64,000 bases of DNA, taken from NCBI RefSeq assembly GCF_001517545.1, contig NZ_FBYA01000003.1, positions 399,737 through 463,736 on the forward strand. Reading direction: 5' to 3'. Below the pieces are notes generated by a model that worked only from the letters and a program-made list of their open reading frames with translations, was not told the origin of the DNA and searched no databases. Source of the stretch: Limnohabitans sp. Rim47. Its GTDB lineage: Bacteria > Pseudomonadota > Gammaproteobacteria > Burkholderiales > Burkholderiaceae_C. The number at the start of each line of letters is the position of its first letter. Position 1 is the stretch's first letter. Position numbers and translations under genes: made by a program. Shown piece by piece: positions 17,568-25,143 of the stretch.

Positions 17568-18325
17568 TCCAGTCTGTTCTCAAAGTCACCAACATGAAGA
17601 AGGCCTACGGTGCGATCCAGGCCGTGGGCGGTGTGTCGTTTGAAGTGCGACCTGGCGAAATCTTCGGCGTGATCGGTCCCAACGGTTCGGGTAAAACCAC
17701 CTTGTTCAACAGCATGTTGGGCCAGATTACCCCTGACGAGGGCAAGATCGAACTCAACGGGGAAGACGTGACCACATTGGGTCCGCTCGAATTGAACCGC
17801 CGGGGCGTGGGTCGCACTTTTCAGACGCTGCAGGTGTTTGGCAAGATGACCGTGCGCGACAACCTGATCGTGGCCGCGCAAGAGCACCAGGGCAGCATGT
17901 TCAGTCGCATGTTCGCGCCCACCGATTCGGGTCTGGGTGACAAAGCCGATGCGCTCATTGACCAGTTCCACATCCGCCATGTGGCCGACAAAAAGGCCGG
18001 TGAGCTGAGCTACGGTCAGCAAAAACTGGTGGACATCGCCATGGCCTTCATGAGCGAGCCCGATCTGGTTTTGCTCGACGAGCCATGCGCCGGTGTAAAC
18101 CCGTCGTTGGTGGGCGGCATCAGCACCTTGCTGAAAGAATTGAACCGAAGCCGAGGAGCAGACGGCAAGTCCAGCAGCTTCGTCGTGATTGAACACAATA
18201 TGGACTTTGTGATGGACCTTTGCCACCGCATCATGGTCATGGTGGAGGGTCAGGTCTTGGCCATAGGCACGCCCGATGAAATCCGTGCCAACAAGCAAGT
18301 GCTCGACGCCTATTTGGGGAACTGA
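17564..18325 (+). CDS. livG: ABC transporter ATP-binding protein, LivG family
   Basis: A 253-residue ATPase. Walker A is GPNGSGKTT (about residue 39), the signature is LSYGQQKLVD, and Walker B is LVLLDEPCAGVNP. The His-loop VVIEHNMDFVM follows. The ATG at 17564 overlaps the LivM stop, and homology begins immediately (LKVTNMKKAYGAIQAV), so the in-frame upstream extension is rejected. It powers the importer as a heterodimer with LivF. Confidence 0.93.
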   Translation: MIQSVLKVTNMKKAYGAIQAVGGVSFEVRPGEIFGVIGPNGSGKTTLFNSMLGQITPDEGKIELNGEDVTTLGPLELNRRGVGRTFQTLQVFGKMTVRDNLIVAAQEHQGSMFSRMFAPTDSGLGDKADALIDQFHIRHVADKKAGELSYGQQKLVDIAMAFMSEPDLVLLDEPCAGVNPSLVGGISTLLKELNRSRGADGKSSSFVVIEHNMDFVMDLCHRIMVMVEGQVLAIGTPDEIRANKQVLDAYLGN

Positions 18326-18326
18326 A

Positions 18327-19085
18327 ATGACAGCACACACCACCGTAGACACCTGCATCGAGTTCGACGATGTGGTCGCAGGTTACAAGGATTTCATGAT
18401 CCTGAACAACCTGTCCTTCAAAGTGCCTAAAGGCTCCATCACTTTGTTGATCGGCCCTAATGGCGCAGGCAAATCCACTGTGCTCAAAACCTTGTTTGGT
18501 TTGCTCAAGCCCCGCCAGGGCAAGGTTTATCTCAATGGCAAAGACATCACGGGTGCTTCGCAAAAGTCTTTGCTGGCCGATGGCATCGCTTTTGTGCCCC
18601 AGGGCCGAAATCTCTTTGGGCAGCTCAGCGTGTATGAAAACCTGGAGCTGGGCGGCATCACGCTGGGCATGAAGACCACGCATGAACGAATTCCAGAAGT
18701 ACTGGCCTTTTTTCCGCGTGTGAAAGAACGCATGAATTCGCGTGCATCGGCTTTGTCGGGTGGTGAACAAAAGCAACTCGAGATTGGTCGTGCTTTATTG
18801 CTGCGCCCCAAGGTCTTGCTGATCGACGAGCCCTCTATTGGCCTGTCGCCCATGGTGGTGCAAGACGTGTTCAAGTTGCTGCGCAAATTGGCCGACCAAG
18901 GCACCACGGTGTTGATGGTCGAGCAAAACGTCAAGAGCGCACTCAAGTACTCGGACAACGCCATTGCGCTGGAGTCGGGTCGTTTGGTGTTGTACAAATC
19001 GGCGGCAGAAATTTTGGCCGATCCCCAGATGGAGCGACTGTTCTTGGGGGGTGCCCACACCACGGCAGCTGCTGCTCCGGCCTGA
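18327..19085 (+). CDS. livF: ABC transporter ATP-binding protein, LivF family
   Basis: A 252-residue ATPase. Walker A is GPNGAGKSTV, the LivF-type sequence is VPQGRNLFGQLSVYENL, the signature is LSGGEQKQLEIGRALL and Walker B is VLLIDEPSIGLSP. ATG 18327 follows the LivG TGA by one base; a longer in-frame start at 18276 would overlap LivG and adds unconserved residues. It is the last gene of the plus-strand import operon, ending 67 bases before the convergent IclR gene. Confidence 0.93.
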   Translation: MTAHTTVDTCIEFDDVVAGYKDFMILNNLSFKVPKGSITLLIGPNGAGKSTVLKTLFGLLKPRQGKVYLNGKDITGASQKSLLADGIAFVPQGRNLFGQLSVYENLELGGITLGMKTTHERIPEVLAFFPRVKERMNSRASALSGGEQKQLEIGRALLLRPKVLLIDEPSIGLSPMVVQDVFKLLRKLADQGTTVLMVEQNVKSALKYSDNAIALESGRLVLYKSAAEILADPQMERLFLGGAHTTAAAAPA

Positions 19086-19152
19086 GCGCCGTTCAAAGTT
19101 CGGCGGATGTGCTGACCCGTTGCCCGAGCCCCTGAGCTGGTTGAGCGCGAGC

Positions 19153-19944
19153 TCAGAGCAAGGGGCGCAGGCTGTGCGCTGCCTCTTGCAAGACGGGCAG
19201 TACACGGTTCAGGGCATGGTCTGACTCTTCGCGGTTGATGGGCATGGTGATGCTGATCGCACCGAGCACGTTGCTTTGCCGGTCTAGCAGGGGCACGGCA
19301 ATCCCTCGGTAGTTCAACTCCAGTTGCTCTTCGGACACGGCCCAGCCTTGGCGCTTGAATGCAAGCAGGGTTTTTTTCAAGACGGCTTTGCTGGACAACG
19401 TGAACGACGTGAAGGCTCTCAAATCGTAAGACTTGAGCCATTCATCAATGAAAGCCTCGTCACTGTAGGCCAGCATGATCATTCCTGCTGCCGTCACTTG
19501 GGTGGGAACACGTGTGCCCGTCATGTAGCCGCTGGCCATGTGCCGTTGCAGTCCACTGCGTGCAATGAAAATGGTGTCGCCCCCGTCAAGCACGCCCAAG
19601 TAGGCAATTTCTTCAGTGCCTGCGGTGATGCGTTGCAAAAACGGCTGAACCAAGCGCGGCAGTCGGGCCGACTCCAAATAGGCGTGACCCAATCGCAAGA
19701 TCCGAGGCATCAGCCAATACAGCTTGCCATCGGTGCCAACATAGCCCAAATGGGTCAGGGTTTTCAAATAGCGCCGGGCTGCGGTTCGCGTCATGCCGCA
19801 GCGTGCTCCCATTTCGGTGGCGGTCAAGCGCGGGTGTTCGGCGTCAAAGGCTTCGATGATGTGGAGGCCTTTTTCGAGCCCAGCAATCCAGTCGCGTGCG
19901 TCGAGGGTCTCGGATTGGGGGTTGAGAGGGTGGGGTTCAAGCAT
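19153..19944 (-). CDS. IclR-family regulator, PcaU/PobR-like
   Basis: A 263-residue regulator. The motif GLHIIEAFDAEHPRLTATEM and the helix-turn-helix GMTRTAARRYLKTLTHLGYV place it in the PcaR/PcaU/PobR branch. Members of that branch usually activate genes for protocatechuate, hydroxybenzoate or quinate use in response to the aromatic acid. The effector domain includes AYLGVLDGGDTIFIARSG. It is divergent from the aldo/keto reductase and convergent with the importer operon. A sequence similar to the palindrome before the importer operon lies just upstream of its start, so it is my candidate activator of that operon. Confidence 0.9.
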   Translation of the reverse strand: MLEPHPLNPQSETLDARDWIAGLEKGLHIIEAFDAEHPRLTATEMGARCGMTRTAARRYLKTLTHLGYVGTDGKLYWLMPRILRLGHAYLESARLPRLVQPFLQRITAGTEEIAYLGVLDGGDTIFIARSGLQRHMASGYMTGTRVPTQVTAAGMIMLAYSDEAFIDEWLKSYDLRAFTSFTLSSKAVLKKTLLAFKRQGWAVSEEQLELNYRGIAVPLLDRQSNVLGAISITMPINREESDHALNRVLPVLQEAAHSLRPLL

Positions 19945-19948
19945 CTTG

Positions 19949-19961
19949 CGATCGATTGTCG
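19949..19961. promoter_or_regulatory. candidate operator for the PcaU-like regulator
   Basis: CGATCGATTGTCG lies just upstream of the regulator start in the 87-base divergent gap. It closely resembles CGATCATTGATCG at 12709-12721 in front of the importer operon. The octamer TTTGAGCG also occurs near both sites (20009-20016 and 12724-12731). A shared regulator is the simplest reading. The match is by eye only. Confidence 0.35.
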
Positions 19962-20031
19962 CTCATACGCGTGCGTTTGTGGACCAAGTCAAGCTCACAC
20001 AATACCCGTTTGAGCGTCTAAGATAAGGGCC

Positions 20032-21039
20032 ATGAAAATTCGAAAAATTGCTTCTTTCAACGTCAGCGCCATTGGGCTGGGCTGCATGAACTTAAGCCAC
20101 GCCTATGGCACGCCTGTTTCGGCCAAACAAGGCGAACGGGTGCTGCTTACGGCCCTTGACCAAGGGGTGGACTTTTTTGACACGGCAGCCCTCTACGGCT
20201 TCGGGGCCAATGAAACCCTGGTGGGTCAAGTCATGAAACCGCATCGCCGAAAATTCACCCTGGCCAGCAAATGCGGCATGCAAGGGGTTGAGCAAAGTGA
20301 TGGCAGCAAAGTGCGCGTGATTGACGGCCGTCCCGAGACCCTCAAAAAGACCTGCGAAGACGCGCTGCGCCGTTTGCAGACCGATGTGATCGACCTGTAT
20401 TACCTGCACCGATGGGACAAGAAAGTGCCGATCGAAGACAGCGTGGGCGCACTGAGCGACTTGGTGCGTGAGGGCAAGATCCAGACCATTGGTTTGTCCG
20501 AAGTGTCTGCCAGCACACTGCGCAAAGCCCACGCCGTGCACCCGATCGCCGCCGTGCAGACCGAGTATTCGCTGTGGACGCGCAACCCCGAGATCGCCGT
20601 GTTGCAAGCCTGCCGTGAACTGGGTGTGGCGTTTGTGGCCTTCAGTCCTGTGGCGCGGGGCTTCTTGTGCGGCCCGCTCGATGTCGCGGGTTTCGATGCC
20701 AAAGACATCCGCCGCAGCATGCCGCGTTTTGCGCCCGATCATTACGCGGCCAACCTGAAGCTCTTGCCCGCTTACAACGCACTGGCTCAAGAAGTGGGCT
20801 GCAGCCCTTCGCAGCTGGCGCTGGCCTGGTTGCTGCAGCAAGGTGAAGACATCATCCCAATCCCAGGCACCACGTCAGTCGATCACCTGCTCGACGATCT
20901 GGGTGCTGTCCTGGTGCAGCTCGATGCCGGGTTGATGGCACGTCTGAACGCCCTCATCAACGAGCGCACCGTGGCGGGTGACCGCTACAACGCCCAGGCC
21001 AACAGCGAAGTCGATACCGAGGTCTTTGACGGCCTTTGA
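20032..21039 (+). CDS. aldo/keto reductase
   Basis: A 335-residue NADP-type aldo/keto reductase. The barrel shows IGLGCMNLSHAYG, the catalytic Asp and Tyr in FFDTAALYGFG (about 44-54), Lys in LASKCGMQG and His in YYLHRWD. It ends with the cofactor region IPIPGTTSVDHLLDDL. It reduces carbonyls or oxidises alcohols. The position next to a PcaU-like regulator at the end of the hydroaromatic island suggests it handles a pathway aldehyde or ketone, but no specific substrate can be read. AAGG precedes the ATG. Confidence 0.9.
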   Translation: MKIRKIASFNVSAIGLGCMNLSHAYGTPVSAKQGERVLLTALDQGVDFFDTAALYGFGANETLVGQVMKPHRRKFTLASKCGMQGVEQSDGSKVRVIDGRPETLKKTCEDALRRLQTDVIDLYYLHRWDKKVPIEDSVGALSDLVREGKIQTIGLSEVSASTLRKAHAVHPIAAVQTEYSLWTRNPEIAVLQACRELGVAFVAFSPVARGFLCGPLDVAGFDAKDIRRSMPRFAPDHYAANLKLLPAYNALAQEVGCSPSQLALAWLLQQGEDIIPIPGTTSVDHLLDDLGAVLVQLDAGLMARLNALINERTVAGDRYNAQANSEVDTEVFDGL

Positions 21040-21068
21040 AGCAGGCCGGGCATGTGTGCTGTGTGCGC

Positions 21069-21704
21069 TCAGGCGTCGGGTTGCGCCATCGGCGCTGCGA
21101 GCTTGAACGCATCCAGCTCGCCACAAGCTTTGTCAATCGCACTGATCAGCGGCCACCGGGCCATGTCCACTTTGAATCGGCGAGCGCTTTCGACTTGGGG
21201 AATCAAATAAACATCTGCGATGGTGGGCGCGTCACCGAAGCTGAAACGGCCACGTTGGCTGTCTGTTGCCATCAAAGCTTCGTAGGCGTCAAATCCGGCG
21301 CTGATCCAGGTGCCGCACCAGGCGTTGATCGCGTCTTCGTTGGCACCGAATTGTTTGCGCAGGGTTTCGAGAATGCGGCGGTTGTTGATCGGGTGAATGT
21401 CGCAACCCACGATGGCGGCCAGCGCTCGCACATGCGCGCGTGCCTCAGCCCCTGCAGGCAGCAAGGTGGGCGTGGGGTATTTTTCTTCTAACCATTCGAT
21501 GATGGCGGGCGACTGGATCAGCACTTGCTCTCCGGTGTCGAGCGCGGGAACGAGTTGTTGCGGGTTGACCGATTTGAAGGCGTCTTTGAGGTGTTCTTCG
21601 ACACGCAAGTCCACCGCCACGTAATCGGTGGCAATGCCTTTGAGATTGAGCGCAATGCGCAGGCGGTGCGAGGTGCCGCTGCGGAAAAAGTTGTAAAGCT
21701 TCAT
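21069..21704 (-). CDS. zeta-class GST, likely maleylpyruvate isomerase
   Basis: A 211-residue glutathione S-transferase of the zeta class. The N-terminal active-site motif is SGTSHRLRIAL, followed by the thioredoxin-fold sequence PQQLVPALDTG and QSPAIIEWLEEKYP. Zeta GSTs isomerise maleylacetoacetate or maleylpyruvate using glutathione. The neighbouring gentisate dioxygenase and fumarylpyruvate hydrolase make maleylpyruvate (NagL/MhbI-like) the likely substrate; maleylacetoacetate is the alternative. It is the last gene of the minus-strand 3-hydroxybenzoate unit, with a 120-base gap after the hydrolase. Confidence 0.88.
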   Translation of the reverse strand: MKLYNFFRSGTSHRLRIALNLKGIATDYVAVDLRVEEHLKDAFKSVNPQQLVPALDTGEQVLIQSPAIIEWLEEKYPTPTLLPAGAEARAHVRALAAIVGCDIHPINNRRILETLRKQFGANEDAINAWCGTWISAGFDAYEALMATDSQRGRFSFGDAPTIADVYLIPQVESARRFKVDMARWPLISAIDKACGELDAFKLAAPMAQPDA

Positions 21705-21824
21705 GGTTGAGTTTCCTGTTCAGGGGCTTGCACACACACAGGCCCTGTCTTTGGCGGGTGTGTGTGCGTGTGGATGGGCGTGTGGACGGGCATATGGCTT
21801 GATGCCATCATGGGCCAAGCTGCA

Positions 21825-22538
21825 TTATTCGGCAGCGCCAATCATCAGGGCCACTTCGGCCACACCTTCGACCCGGCCGGAGATCTTGTCGCCTGTGACT
21901 ACAGCGCCCACGCCTTCGGGCGTACCGGTGTAGATCAGATCGCCGGGCTGCAGGTGGTAGTAGGTAGACAGGTCCGCGATGATTTCGCGGATGTTCCAGA
22001 TCAGCTTGTTCACGTCGGACGACTGCTGGGTGGCGCCGTTGACTTCCAGCGCAATGGCACCGCGCTCGATCACCACGCCAGGCATGGGCACGATCTCGGA
22101 GCAGACCGAGCCTTGTTCGATGTCTTTGCCTGTGTCCCAGGGGCGGCCTTTGTCACGCGCGACCAACTGCAAGTCGCGGCGCGTCATGTCTAGGCCTGCG
22201 GCGTAGCCATAGACCAGCTCATGCGCGTTGGCTTCGCTCACGCGAAAGCCCGCTTTGCCAATGGCCAGTACCAGCTCCATCTCGAAGTGGTAGTTGCTGG
22301 TGCGGGGCGGGTAGGCCACCACGGCAACATGGTCCACGCCGCTTTCCACCAGGGTCTGGGGCGACTTGGTGAAGTAAAAGGCCTGCTCGACGCTCTTGTC
22401 GACCGGGCGGCCCATCTCGACGGCATGTGCGTGGTAGTTGCGGCCCACGCAAAAGATGCGGTTGATCGGGAAGCGCTCGGCTTGGCCGCGGATGGGCAGG
22501 GATGGGACGGCAGGGGGATTGAAGAGGTATTGGGTCAT
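21825..22538 (-). CDS. fumarylacetoacetate hydrolase family, likely fumarylpyruvate hydrolase
   Basis: A 237-residue FAH-fold hydrolase. It has IFCVGRNYHAHAVEMG, the metal-ligand stretch FEMELVLAIGK and VYGYAAGLDMTRRDLQ, and ends with GDLIYTGTPEGVGAV. The family cleaves fumarylpyruvate to fumarate and pyruvate, the last step of the gentisate pathway. ATG 22538 was chosen because conservation starts there; the longer frame runs into the repeat element at 22597-22662. It lies between the isomerase and dioxygenase genes on the same strand. Confidence 0.9.
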   Translation of the reverse strand: MTQYLFNPPAVPSLPIRGQAERFPINRIFCVGRNYHAHAVEMGRPVDKSVEQAFYFTKSPQTLVESGVDHVAVVAYPPRTSNYHFEMELVLAIGKAGFRVSEANAHELVYGYAAGLDMTRRDLQLVARDKGRPWDTGKDIEQGSVCSEIVPMPGVVIERGAIALEVNGATQQSSDVNKLIWNIREIIADLSTYYHLQPGDLIYTGTPEGVGAVVTGDKISGRVEGVAEVALMIGAAE

Positions 22539-22596
22539 AAGTTCGTTCAATGAAAAGGCAGTCATGCCGGCGAGTGCAGTCGTGCCGGAAAAAATT

Positions 22597-22662
22597 AAGC
22601 TGTCATGCCCGACTTGATCGGGCATCTATGGCTCCTCTGGTCAAGCCCGAGGATGACAGCTT
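22597..22662. repeat. palindromic repeat element between two pathway genes
   Basis: A 66-base imperfect palindrome with perfect 10-base ends, AAGCTGTCAT and ATGACAGCTT. An internal hairpin, GCCCGA-CTTGA-TCGGGC, sits in the left arm, and a partial copy of the arm is in the right half. It starts right after the gentisate dioxygenase stop and ends before the hydrolase start. The arrangement looks like a REP- or MITE-like intergenic repeat. Only one copy is in the window, so mobility is not shown. A related short sequence (GTCATGCCGG / GTCGTGCCGG) lies at 22561-22590. Confidence 0.6.
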
Positions 22663-22667
22663 GCGCT

Positions 22668-23705
22668 TTAGCCGCGGTTTTCGTACACACCCAGCTTGCG
22701 GTGAAGGGGCGACTCGTCGGCGATGAAGATGAAGGCGGCTTGATCCGCGTTCAGATTGGTCAGCGTCACGGCTTCGTAGCCTGGGGCGCAGCAGGTGTCG
22801 GCCTCGGCCAGCGTGAAGGTGCTGGCCACGATTTGCGCCTCCACCGCGCCTTCGATCACATGGAACACCTGCGCGGGTGAACGTGCAGGCAAACGCAGCG
22901 TTTGGCCGGGGCGCAGCATCAGGGCGTAAAAGCCCAAGATGTTTTCCGCATCCGCGCCGGTCTCGGGGTTGGTGTAAGTCACTTGCACTTGCTCGGGCGC
23001 GGATTCGTCGGCAGCCAAGGCTTCAAGCGCCGCCTTGGCATCGGCCCAGGCATAGCGCAGCATGGGGTAGGCCTTGGGGTTGCGACCAAACACATGCGAG
23101 GGCACCACGCCGCCACGGGCGTATTGCTGGTCGCCTTGGCCGGGCACCACGGTTTGGCGCTCGCCATTGATGTGGTAGCTGGCTTCCATGTAATAAACCA
23201 GCGGCAGGTCCAGCACATCGAGCCAGATGACCGGCTCGGTACCGTCGTGGCCATGCTCGTGCCAAAGGCCGGTGGGCGTGAGGATGAGGTCGCCCCGGCT
23301 CATGGGGCATTTTTCGCCATCGACGGTGGTCCAAGCGCCTTCGCCTTCGACGACCATGCGCACCGCATTGGGCGTGTGGCGGTGGCTGGGCGCCCACTCG
23401 CCGGGCATGAGCAGTTGCATGCCCAAATACATGGCGGCAGAGGCCTGCATTTTTTCAAGGCCGTGGCCTGGGTTGGCGAGCACCAACACGCGCCGCTCGG
23501 CTTTTTCGATCGGGGTCAGCTCGCCGGCTTTGAGCAGCAGGGGCTTGATGTCACGATAGGCCCAGCAGGTGGGCTGGGTCTGGCGGGTGGGCACTTTGGG
23601 GGGCAGCACGCCACGCAAGCTGGGCCACAGGGGCACCAGGTTCAGGTCGCGCAAATCTTGCACGTAGTCCTTGGGCAGGTCTTCGATTCGTCCGAGTTCG
23701 TTCAT
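22668..23705 (-). CDS. gentisate 1,2-dioxygenase
   Basis: A 345-residue double-cupin ring-cleaving dioxygenase that opens gentisate to maleylpyruvate with Fe(II). The first cupin carries the metal ligands in SHRHTPNAVRMVVEGEG (about 125-140) and a downstream His in GLWHEHGHDG. The second cupin appears as QTLRLPARSPAQVFHVIEG. Length fits the family. ATG 23705 follows GGAGAT at 10 bases; an in-frame upstream extension overlaps the hydroxylase gene and is unconserved. It lies 17 bases downstream of the 3-hydroxybenzoate 6-hydroxylase gene. Confidence 0.92.
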   Translation of the reverse strand: MNELGRIEDLPKDYVQDLRDLNLVPLWPSLRGVLPPKVPTRQTQPTCWAYRDIKPLLLKAGELTPIEKAERRVLVLANPGHGLEKMQASAAMYLGMQLLMPGEWAPSHRHTPNAVRMVVEGEGAWTTVDGEKCPMSRGDLILTPTGLWHEHGHDGTEPVIWLDVLDLPLVYYMEASYHINGERQTVVPGQGDQQYARGGVVPSHVFGRNPKAYPMLRYAWADAKAALEALAADESAPEQVQVTYTNPETGADAENILGFYALMLRPGQTLRLPARSPAQVFHVIEGAVEAQIVASTFTLAEADTCCAPGYEAVTLTNLNADQAAFIFIADESPLHRKLGVYENRG

Positions 23706-23722
23706 GGGGTATCTCCGTGCAA

Positions 23723-24934
23723 TCAAGTGTTTTTGGCGGCGTCGAGGCAGTTGGCCACGTTCCAGCCGTACAGCCATTCCATCGCATCATAAAAGCGCTC
23801 GGCGCTGCGGCCACGCCACAGGTCATTGCGCACCAAGCGTTCGACGCCTTTGGCGTGGTAGATGCGGCCCATCTCGCGGCTGGACAGCACGATGCGTGCG
23901 GTGCGGGCCACGCGGGCACGTTGGTACATGTCCAGCGCTTGGGGCCAATCGTTGTGGTGGGTGCGCAGGGCTTCGCCCAGCGTCACAGCGTCTTCCATGG
24001 CCATGCAAGCGCCTTGTGCCATGTATTGCGTGGTGGGGTGGGCTGCGTCGCCCAGCAAGGTCACGCGGCCATAAGTCCATTGGCCAATGGGCTCGCGGTC
24101 GGCGGTGGCCCAGCGCTTCCAGGTCTTGGGCAAGTCAATCAATTGCCGCGCTCTGGGGCAAATGCCCTGGAAGTAGCTTTGCACTTCTTCCTTGCTGCCA
24201 TCGGTCACGCCCCATTGTTCTTGCTGACGGCTGTGAAAGGTCACGACCACGTTGTATTGCTCGCCACCACGCAGCGGGTAGTGGACCAGGTGGCAATTGG
24301 GGCCAACCCAGATGGCTGCGGCGTTCCATTGAAGGTCGGCTGGAAAGTCTTTTTTGTCGACCACCGCGCGGTACACCACATGGCCGGTCACGCGGGCCAG
24401 ATCGCCTACAAACTGTTCGCGCACCACCGACTTCACGCCATCGGCACCAATCAGTGCGCAGCCGTGGAAGGCTTTGCCGTTTTGGTCCCACACGGTCACG
24501 CTGCTGTCGTCTTGCTCGATGCGCACCACGCGGGTGTGGGTGTGAAATTCGACCTGTCCGGTTTCCTGGGCGCCTTCGAGCAAAGACAAATGCACGTCGG
24601 CTCTGTGGATCACGGCGTAGGGGTTGCCAAAGCGTTGGCGGAATTTTTCGTCGGTTGGGATCTTGCCCACCTGGTATTCGTCAATCGCGTCGTGCATGAC
24701 CATGTAGTCGGTGTAAACCGCACGGCTCCGTGCCTTGTCGCCAATGCCCAAGGCGTCAAACGCGTGGAAGGCGTTGGGCCCCAACTGAATGCCTGCGCCG
24801 ATCTCGCCGATCTCGGGGGCTTGTTCCAGCACGGTGACTTGAAAGCCCTGGCGCACCAAGGCGAGCGCGGCGGCCAAGCCACCAATGCCACCGCCAGCGA
24901 CGATGACGGGAAGTTGAGAAGGGGCAGTATTCAT
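23723..24934 (-). CDS. FAD monooxygenase, likely 3-hydroxybenzoate 6-hydroxylase
   Basis: A 403-residue group A flavoprotein hydroxylase. It has the FAD motif VIVAGGGIGGLAAALALV at about residues 10-27, the second FAD/NADH motif GADGVKSVVREQF and the ribityl-binding motif VTLLGDAAHPTTQYMAQGACMAMEDAVT (about 280-305). Relatives include salicylate hydroxylase and 3-hydroxybenzoate 6-hydroxylase (MhbM/NagX). Gentisate dioxygenase directly downstream favours conversion of 3-hydroxybenzoate to gentisate. It is the first gene of a minus-strand pathway unit that lacks a local regulator. TTGGAG precedes the ATG. Confidence 0.9.
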   Translation of the reverse strand: MNTAPSQLPVIVAGGGIGGLAAALALVRQGFQVTVLEQAPEIGEIGAGIQLGPNAFHAFDALGIGDKARSRAVYTDYMVMHDAIDEYQVGKIPTDEKFRQRFGNPYAVIHRADVHLSLLEGAQETGQVEFHTHTRVVRIEQDDSSVTVWDQNGKAFHGCALIGADGVKSVVREQFVGDLARVTGHVVYRAVVDKKDFPADLQWNAAAIWVGPNCHLVHYPLRGGEQYNVVVTFHSRQQEQWGVTDGSKEEVQSYFQGICPRARQLIDLPKTWKRWATADREPIGQWTYGRVTLLGDAAHPTTQYMAQGACMAMEDAVTLGEALRTHHNDWPQALDMYQRARVARTARIVLSSREMGRIYHAKGVERLVRNDLWRGRSAERFYDAMEWLYGWNVANCLDAAKNT

Positions 24935-25143
24935 GGGGGGCTCCAACAGGTGAACATGAAGAAAGTGTGGAGATTATATGCATGCTTATTAATTTGAAAA
25001 GTCCCCAAAGGATTCCCTTCGCTCATCGAAAACCCTAGGAGGCTTCCCGGATGGGCATGCGCTCAAACCGACTAGAATTTCCCGACCGCCCGGTTGGTTA
25101 ATTCAAGCTGACCGGGTTTGAACTTCACAGAAAGCGCATTCCC

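Noticed and set aside
17348..18358. A minus-strand open frame opposite livG
   Set aside because: It is a shadow of an ATPase gene with all motifs intact.
19132..19156. Inverted repeat CTGAGCT/AGCTCAG between livF and the IclR gene
   Set aside because: The loop is 11 bases, no T-run follows on either strand, and it overlaps the end of a gene, so it is not a convincing terminator.
21069..21704. Maleylacetoacetate isomerase (tyrosine pathway) as the main call
   Set aside because: The neighbours are gentisate-pathway genes, so maleylpyruvate is the better substrate; no homogentisate gene is present.
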